Origin: Nitrospirota bacterium
GTDB taxonomy: Bacteria > Nitrospirota > JAOUDF01
Direction: 5' to 3'
Assembly (NCBI GenBank): GCA_029859385.1
Contig: JAOUDF010000059.1
Location: 1 to 11,736 of the forward strand
Length of the DNA: 11,736 nt
Under the pieces are notes generated by a model. That model had not been told where the DNA came from. It did not search any database and saw only the letters and a list, made by a program, of their open reading frames with translations. The position numbers and the translations under genes were made by a program. Below are positions 7,324-11,736 of the stretch, piece by piece. The stretch's first letter is position 1; each line of letters begins with the position of its first letter.

Positions 7324-7851
7324 ATGGCTTTCAACACCCCGCAGGAAGCGAAAGATGCAATCAAGAAGTGGCTCACCGAGAACAACCACATGGTGAACGA
7401 TGTCGTCACCGATGAGAACGCCAATTTTCATCTGGAGATCGATTACCCCCTCGCAACCCAGAAGAGGCAGCGGATTATTCAGCCCAAGGAGTTTCCCGGA
7501 CTCGTTGTTCTGCTGAACGGCGTCTCTCTGGCGCCGGAGCATATCGAGAAGCTCGGCAAGATGGCGGACGAGGAGAGGGAGGAGCTTTATGCCGAGATCA
7601 GGAAGGACCTTCTCTTCCTGGACAACAGCTACGACATCAACTTCGATAACGACGGGCTGCCCAAGCAGGTACAGTTCTCCTATGAGTTCTACTTCGATGG
7701 TCTCAGCAAGACCAACCTGTTCAAAGGCCTTCTGTTGAACCACAGAACGCTGCTGTATATCGTAACCAAGTTTAACGATAAGTTTGGCGTCCCTACCATG
7801 CCCACCAACATGCCGGGTGTTCCGGTATCTGAAATCGCGGGACATGTGTAG
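7324..7851 (+). CDS. DUF2299-like small protein of unknown function
   Basis: A 175-residue soluble, acidic protein with no signal peptide or membrane segment. The N-terminal pattern (a helix with IKKWLTEN, then VVTDENANFHLEIDYP) and the central LVVLLNGVSLAPEHIEKL followed by an acidic helix (MADEEREELYAEIRKDLLF) resemble what I remember of the DUF2299 family. The fold resembles secretion-chaperone/YbjN-type small alpha/beta proteins, but I cannot verify this. The C-terminus has FEYF-type aromatics and then a flexible PTMPTNMPGVPV tail. The ATG at 7324 has a strong purine-rich ribosome binding site (AAGGAGAAGGAG). It is the first gene of the cluster, 41 bp before the hemerythrin gene. Function unknown; a partner or adaptor role is only a guess from position. 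Confidence 0.6.
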   Translation: MAFNTPQEAKDAIKKWLTENNHMVNDVVTDENANFHLEIDYPLATQKRQRIIQPKEFPGLVVLLNGVSLAPEHIEKLGKMADEEREELYAEIRKDLLFLDNSYDINFDNDGLPKQVQFSYEFYFDGLSKTNLFKGLLLNHRTLLYIVTKFNDKFGVPTMPTNMPGVPVSEIAGHV

Positions 7852-7852
7852 A

Positions 7853-7869
7853 CCTCCCCTTGCGGGAGG
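7853..7869 (+). other. Small GC hairpin between the first two cluster genes
   Basis: CCTCCC (7853-7858) pairs with GGGAGG (7864-7869) over a 5-base loop, directly after the stop codon of the first gene. There is no T-run, so it is not a classical terminator. It could stabilise the upstream message or tune expression of the next gene. Confidence 0.35.
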
Positions 7870-7892
7870 AGGACGGCCGGGGGAGTGGTACA

Positions 7893-8702
7893 ATGTCTGA
7901 CCGGATTCTGAAAGTAAAGTACACCTGCCAGCACCCTTCATGCGTAGTCTTCTGCAAGAAGGGTGAGTTGCTCATGTCGGAGGCCGAGCTGGCCCATTGC
8001 TCGAGCTTCTTCGAAGATGAGAAGATGATCCGTAGCCCCAAGCACGCCTGTCGCCTGGGGTATTCTCAGCCCTTTGAGGTGGCTGAGATCGAGGTGGCCG
8101 AGTTGAGCGACCTCAATGGCGTGCCGGACGAGAGGGATGTCGTGCGCGACCCCATCGCCAACCTTATGGCTGAGCACAACATGGTCCTCGAGAAAGCCCA
8201 AAAGGTGGAAGAGATGTTGACGGCAAGGGATCTTGACGGCCTCTGGACAGCCACCAACGACCTCGACAATGCCCTTCATCTCCACTCAGGCATCAAGGAG
8301 GAAGAAGTCCTTTTCCCTATGCTCAAGGACCTTGTCCCCTTCGGCGAAGGCCTTATCATCTGTATCAACGAGGACCATCGCGAGATTGCGTCGCTGGTAC
8401 ACTCTTTCCGTGAGGCTCTTCGGGACGACACCATCAACGACAAGGTCATAGGCTCAGCCCTCGTTGCTCTGCGTAGCCATGTACGGAAGGAAGACAACGA
8501 ATTTTTCGCCTTCGTCAAACGGTTCGTCACCGACGACATGAATGAGCCTATCATGACCGCCCTGGAGCAGGCGGAGAAGAACTTTGTCCCCAAAGAAGCC
8601 GGTGAGCGGATGCCCGACGAAGAAAAGGCCGCCGAACGCCACAAATTCCACTCCAAGACCCTTGCGGCGAAAGAGATTGCCCTGGATACATGCTGTCACT
8701 AG
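7893..8702 (+). CDS. Hemerythrin-like (HHE) protein with N-terminal cysteine-rich region
   Basis: A 269-residue soluble protein. Residues ~86-210 form an HHE helical bundle. Likely diiron ligands are His95 (AEHNM), His129/His131 and Glu136-138 (HLHSGIKEEEVLFP), His162 (NEDHRE), and His196/Glu200 (SHVRKEDNEFF). Such domains bind O2 or NO, or store or sense iron. Residues 1-58 hold five cysteines (Cys12, 17, 21, 36, 53) in a CX4CX3C-type arrangement that could bind Zn or an Fe-S cluster; the protein ends in Cys-Cys-His. The start chosen is ATG 7893, with GGGGGAG about 8 bases upstream; a TTG at 7860 would add an unlikely tail. The next gene begins inside its last 13 bases. The HHE call is strong; sensing versus storage is open. 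Confidence 0.85.
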   Translation: MSDRILKVKYTCQHPSCVVFCKKGELLMSEAELAHCSSFFEDEKMIRSPKHACRLGYSQPFEVAEIEVAELSDLNGVPDERDVVRDPIANLMAEHNMVLEKAQKVEEMLTARDLDGLWTATNDLDNALHLHSGIKEEEVLFPMLKDLVPFGEGLIICINEDHREIASLVHSFREALRDDTINDKVIGSALVALRSHVRKEDNEFFAFVKRFVTDDMNEPIMTALEQAEKNFVPKEAGERMPDEEKAAERHKFHSKTLAAKEIALDTCCH

Positions 8703-9472
8703 CGGCGCTTGTATTCCTCTCTGCAACCATCATTGTCCCCGACAACTCCAAAACCATTCAGGAGGCGGTAAATACCGCCTCCCCGAATGACACCATCCTC
8801 GTCAATGACGGCGAATACAGGGAAAATATCGTCGTCACGAAACCTGTCATCGTAAAGTCGCGCAACGGTGCGGAGCGGACCACTATAACGGCTGCGGTTC
8901 CCTCTGAACCGGTCTTCAGGTTGATGAATGCCGAGCACGCCGAGATCAAAGGATTTACGGCAAAAGGCTCGGGAGTTGCGGGTTTTTACCTTCAAAACTC
9001 CCGCGATTCGGTAATAGTCGACAATCGGGCAACCAACAATGCCACCGGGATATTTCTTCTTTCTTCCGGCGGCAACCGGCTGACGGGAAATCTGGCCAAC
9101 CTTAACGACAAGTACGGCATTTACCTCGAAAAATCCCACGGCAATACCATCCAGCAAAATACCGCAAATTCAAACAGCGACAACGGAATATTCCTCAGCG
9201 TCTCCAATGGCAATACCCTTACCGACAACAACGCCAACCTCAATGCATGGAACGGCATCCTCCTCTGGGACTCGCGGGATAACGTACTGAAGGAGAACAG
9301 GCTCTGGCGGAACCGCTTCGGCATCGTCATCGGAGAAGGAGGCAACAACTCTCTCGTTGACAACTCGACCTGGTCAAATATATACATCATCATGCCGCTG
9401 GTCCTGGTGTATCTGGGTATTATCTCCTACCTGATACAGAAGAGAATCCTGAGAAAGATCTACAGGGTATAG
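8690..9472 (+). CDS. NosD-like right-handed beta-helix protein with C-terminal membrane anchor
   Basis: A 260-residue protein. A short hydrophobic N-terminus (LSLAALVFLSATIIV) may act as a signal peptide but lacks the usual basic start. VPDNSKTIQEAVNTA and NDTILVNDGEYRENIVV are the typical opening of NosD/periplasmic beta-helix proteins. From ~95 to ~230 there are about six 22-23-residue repeats of the form GI-x-L-xx-S-xx-N-xx-xx-N-x-A-xx-N, as in carbohydrate-binding or NosD beta-helices. Near 233-250 there is one transmembrane helix (IYIIMPLVLVYLGIISYLI) followed by the basic tail QKRILRKIYRV, giving an outside-in orientation. The ATG overlaps the hemerythrin gene by 13 bp, and no strong ribosome binding site is seen, so coupling is likely. 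nosZ/nosF/nosY are absent. Ligand unknown. Confidence 0.75.
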   Translation: MLSLAALVFLSATIIVPDNSKTIQEAVNTASPNDTILVNDGEYRENIVVTKPVIVKSRNGAERTTITAAVPSEPVFRLMNAEHAEIKGFTAKGSGVAGFYLQNSRDSVIVDNRATNNATGIFLLSSGGNRLTGNLANLNDKYGIYLEKSHGNTIQQNTANSNSDNGIFLSVSNGNTLTDNNANLNAWNGILLWDSRDNVLKENRLWRNRFGIVIGEGGNNSLVDNSTWSNIYIIMPLVLVYLGIISYLIQKRILRKIYRV

Positions 9473-9473
9473 C

Positions 9474-9833
9474 ATGTTCATCTTTTCCAACGTCTCCATA
9501 ATTCTCGCCAGCATCGGGATTATCCTTGCGGCAACGAGCTTCATCAGCGGGCTGCAGCTGGTAAAGAGCAAGTTATATCCCATTGACGTGAGGATACACA
9601 GGGTCAACGGCTACATCACCATTGCTCTCTTCTGCATATTGGCACTGATAGCCATTCCCCGAAGCGCGGTAGATTCGGCAGCGCTTCAATGGCCCCTGAT
9701 AGGCCTGTCGGTCTTTCTGTTGAAGGAATGGATCGTCCGAAAGAAAAGGCGTCTTTATAAATACGTCAGCTGGCTTGGGGGTATCCTGCTGATTACCTGG
9801 CTCTGCATATTTTTTGTGAATATCCCCGTATGA
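9474..9833 (+). CDS. Small four-helix membrane protein, unknown
   Basis: A 119-residue integral membrane protein with four predicted helices (about 5-27, 47-63, 71-88, 97-117). The basic loops (KSKLYPIDVRIHR and RKKRRLYK) place both inter-helix loops 1-2 and 3-4 in the cytoplasm, with N- and C-termini outside. Just before helix 2 is IHRVNGY (His42), a pattern seen in several b-type cytochrome and DUF420-like small membrane proteins, so heme binding is conceivable, but only one histidine is visible. It starts one base after the beta-helix gene's stop (AGCATG), and the two are translationally linked. I do not recognise the family. Confidence 0.65.
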   Translation: MFIFSNVSIILASIGIILAATSFISGLQLVKSKLYPIDVRIHRVNGYITIALFCILALIAIPRSAVDSAALQWPLIGLSVFLLKEWIVRKKRRLYKYVSWLGGILLITWLCIFFVNIPV

Positions 9834-9837
9834 TTAG

Positions 9838-9864
9838 ATTTCAACGGGGGTTGTCCGTCGAAAT
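9838..9864 (+). repeat. Inverted repeat before the AAA+ gene
   Basis: TTTCAACGG (9839-9847) and CCGTCGAAA (9855-9863) form a 9-bp stem with one A-C mismatch, extendable by an outer A-T pair, with loop GGGTTGT. It sits just after the small membrane protein's stop and abuts a TATAAT (9864-9869). It may be an attenuator/stop for the upstream genes or an operator for the AAA+ gene. No T-run follows. Confidence 0.4.
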
Positions 9865-9900
9865 ATAATCGGAATAATTTAAAGATTCCGGTACCTTTTA

Positions 9901-9909
9901 TGCTATAGT
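9901..9909 (+). promoter_or_regulatory. Extended -10 promoter at the AAA+ gene start (leaderless?)
   Basis: TGCTATAGT is an extended -10 box ending at 9909, six bases before the ATG at 9916. A transcript starting the usual 6-8 bases later would begin at or beside the start codon. No Shine-Dalgarno precedes the ATG (CTATAGTAAAAAT), which fits leaderless initiation. The -35 region is weak. A second TATAAT at 9864-9869 could give a conventional leader instead. Confidence 0.4.
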
Positions 9910-9915
9910 AAAAAT

Positions 9916-11736
9916 ATGAAAACCAGAGACTTCGAAAACGAGATAAAAATCCACATCGAGGCGCGGTATCCGATCCTCTGGCTTGTGTCATTTGAGGAGC
10001 GGCGGGTAGAAAGTATTGTTGAAAGCATCTGTGAATCGATGAAGTCGACCTTCTGGTCATGGTCGGTCTCCCGCGGGCTTTACGGTGGCGAAAAAAAGAA
10101 GAGGGAGCAGCTGGGCCGGGAGAAGGTGCTGGCCACCATCGAGGAAAAGATCGGCAAGGGCGACGCCAACAACCTCTTCCTCCTCAAGGACATCGCAAGC
10201 TATTTCAGTTCGCACGAATTTCTTCGGAAGTTCAGAGATCTTCCCGCCATCACCGATGAACAGCGCACCCTCAATACCATCTGCATCCTCTCCCCCACGC
10301 TGAGTGAAATCCCCCCGGAGCTTGAAGAAGACATTATCGTGTTGGAGCTGTCTCTCCCCGACTACGACGAGATCGCCGAGATGGTGACCAAGACCTACGG
10401 CCACCTTATCCCGACAACATGGCATGCCTCCACCCGGTCGATCCTGTTCAAGTCGCTCCAGGGGCTTTCCATGGACAACATCAAGCGCGTGCTGCGGAAG
10501 GCTATCAGCCTCAATAACGGAGCCCTCAACGAAGAATGCATCTCGTACATTCAGGACGAAAAACAGCAGATCATCAAGAAACAGAAGATCCTCGACTACT
10601 ACCCCCACAAGGAGGCCATCGAGCATATCGGCGGCCTCAGCGAGATAAAGAGCTGGTTTGTCGAGAGGGAGCATGTCTTTAGGCTGAGCAGGGACAAGAT
10701 CGCGACTCTTGGTCTCGACGTCCCCAAGGGACTATTGCTCATCGGCGTTCCCGGCTCGGGAAAGTCGCTCTGCTGCAAGGCCCTGGCCGGTATATGGAAC
10801 CTTCCGCTGCTGCGGCTCGACGTGGGAAGGCTGTTCGGCTCCACCGTGGGTGAGTCGGAAAAGAATATCCGTCGCTGCATCCAGCTGGCCGAGGCGGTCA
10901 GCCCCTGTATCCTCTGGATCGACGAGATCGACAAGGCCTTCGGCGGCATCAGCGGCTATCAGGGCGATTCGGGCACCCAGCTTCGGGTCTTCGGTACCTT
11001 CATCACCTGGCTCCAGGAAAAGGAAGACCCGGTCTTCGTCATCTCCACCGCCAACGAACCGAAGAACCTCCCGCCCGAGCTCTGGCGTAAGGGCAGGTAT
11101 GACGAGGTCTTCTTCGTAGACCTCCCCAGCGTGGAGGAGCGGGAAGAGATCTTCAGGATTCATTTGGAGAAGAGGCTCGGCAATCTCAGCAAGCTGAACC
11201 TTCGCGAGCTGGCGCAGAACAGTCAGGGGTTCACCGGCGCCGAGATCGAGCAGGCGGCCAAGGATTCCATTGTCGCCACTTTCAACAAGATACACGGTGG
11301 CGAGAGTTCGAAGGAGATCGAGGACAAGATCGACGCCCTCCTCTCTCTCGACGTAAGCCAGGACGCCATCCTGACCGCCATCCGGAACATCACCCCCCTG
11401 TCGGTGCTTAAGAAGGAAGAGATAGAGGAGCTGAGGCGATGGAGCCATCAGAGGGCGCGCCCCGCTTCCCGCTCCCTCTTCGTTCAGAGGGCTGAGGCAC
11501 TCAGCGAGGCCGAAAAGAGGAACATCGCCCTCCACGAGGCGGGCCACTGCATCATGATGTGGTATCACTTCGGGAAGACCCCGGCCTTTGTCAGCATCGA
11601 CAACTACAAGAATTACGCCGCCTATGTGCCCTTCGATGAGGCCATCCGCACGACCTTCACCAAGAAGGACCTCGAAAAGGAGATCGGCGTCATTCTGGGT
11701 GGAATGGTCACCGAGAATGAAGTTCGCGGCGATGAC
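9916..11736 (+). CDS. Ycf46-type AAA+ ATPase fused to an FtsH-like M41 zinc-protease module (3' end beyond window)
   Basis: 607 codons visible, open to the right edge. Residues 1-~235 match the Ycf46 N-terminal region: ARYPILWLVSFEERR (16-30), WSWSVSRG (47-54), TLNTICILSP (118-127), LSLPDYDEI. Residues ~236-455 are the AAA+ domain: Walker A GVPGSGKS (277-284), pore loop RLFGST (305-310), Walker B CILWIDEID (331-339), sensor-1 Asn380, Arg391/Arg394 finger region. Residues ~490-518 (ITPLSVLKKEEIEELRRW, RARPAS) are the usual Ycf46 ending. A second module follows directly: HEAGH (540-544) and the downstream pattern TKKDLEKEIGVILGG (582-596), as in FtsH peptidase M41. There is no N-terminal membrane segment, so it should be cytosolic. 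The third zinc ligand would lie past the window. An ATP-driven soluble protease is inferred. Confidence 0.85.
   Translation, partial: MKTRDFENEIKIHIEARYPILWLVSFEERRVESIVESICESMKSTFWSWSVSRGLYGGEKKKREQLGREKVLATIEEKIGKGDANNLFLLKDIASYFSSHEFLRKFRDLPAITDEQRTLNTICILSPTLSEIPPELEEDIIVLELSLPDYDEIAEMVTKTYGHLIPTTWHASTRSILFKSLQGLSMDNIKRVLRKAISLNNGALNEECISYIQDEKQQIIKKQKILDYYPHKEAIEHIGGLSEIKSWFVEREHVFRLSRDKIATLGLDVPKGLLLIGVPGSGKSLCCKALAGIWNLPLLRLDVGRLFGSTVGESEKNIRRCIQLAEAVSPCILWIDEIDKAFGGISGYQGDSGTQLRVFGTFITWLQEKEDPVFVISTANEPKNLPPELWRKGRYDEVFFVDLPSVEEREEIFRIHLEKRLGNLSKLNLRELAQNSQGFTGAEIEQAAKDSIVATFNKIHGGESSKEIEDKIDALLSLDVSQDAILTAIRNITPLSVLKKEEIEELRRWSHQRARPASRSLFVQRAEALSEAEKRNIALHEAGHCIMMWYHFGKTPAFVSIDNYKNYAAYVPFDEAIRTTFTKKDLEKEIGVILGGMVTENEVRGDD

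Noticed and set aside
7860..7892. TTG start for the hemerythrin gene at 7860
   Set aside because: The added residues are encoded by the intergenic hairpin and ribosome-binding region; the ATG at 7893 has GGGGGAG at good spacing.
10732..11568. 278-codon open frame on the minus strand opposite the AAA+ gene
   Set aside because: Antisense to the Walker A/B and HEAGH-encoding region; the translation is repetitive Gly/Leu/Asp with no motif.

Overview
The window looks like chromosomal DNA from a moderately GC-rich Gram-negative anaerobe. The best fit is Desulfuromonadota/Geobacter-like: a lipoprotein-type CpoB/YbgF, a two-subunit glycine cleavage P-protein, split short ChrA-family transporters, a hemerythrin-like protein and a NosD-like beta-helix protein. 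This placement rests on gene content only; no rRNA, tRNA, IS element, integrase or CRISPR array was seen. Density is high and the genes form short operons on both strands.

Left part (1-2174): two genes on the minus strand, an NCS2-family permease (TTG start, strong RBS) followed by the 5' part of a GAF-domain protein that runs off the left edge. A 326-bp divergent intergenic region separates them from the plus-strand envelope pair. It holds a promoter facing each way and an inverted repeat over the permease -10 box.

Centre-left (2107-5941): a plus-strand envelope operon, cpoB and then a LysM-domain exported protein, converges on a minus-strand operon, gcvPB and then yjbQ, which overlap as GTGA. 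A hairpin lies at the convergence point. gcvPB has a near-consensus promoter of its own, so here it is separated from gcvT/gcvH/gcvPA.

Centre-right (6028-7171): a minus-strand pair of overlapping half-size ChrA-type transporter genes behind a near-consensus promoter.

Right part (7324-11736): five plus-strand genes with small gaps or overlaps. They encode a DUF2299-like small protein, a cysteine-rich hemerythrin (HHE) protein, a NosD-like beta-helix protein with a C-terminal membrane anchor, a four-helix membrane protein, and a large AAA+ ATPase cut by the right edge. The last is the most striking object in the window. Its first ~520 residues look like a complete Ycf46-type soluble AAA+ ATPase, and a second module with the FtsH/M41 zinc-protease signature HEAGH follows directly. 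It has no Shine-Dalgarno, but an extended -10 box sits six bases before the ATG, which suggests a leaderless transcript. A cytosolic Ycf46-M41 fusion protease beside a hemerythrin-type oxygen/NO-binding protein and envelope proteins is the best candidate here for an undescribed system. That the genes act together is inferred from gene order only.
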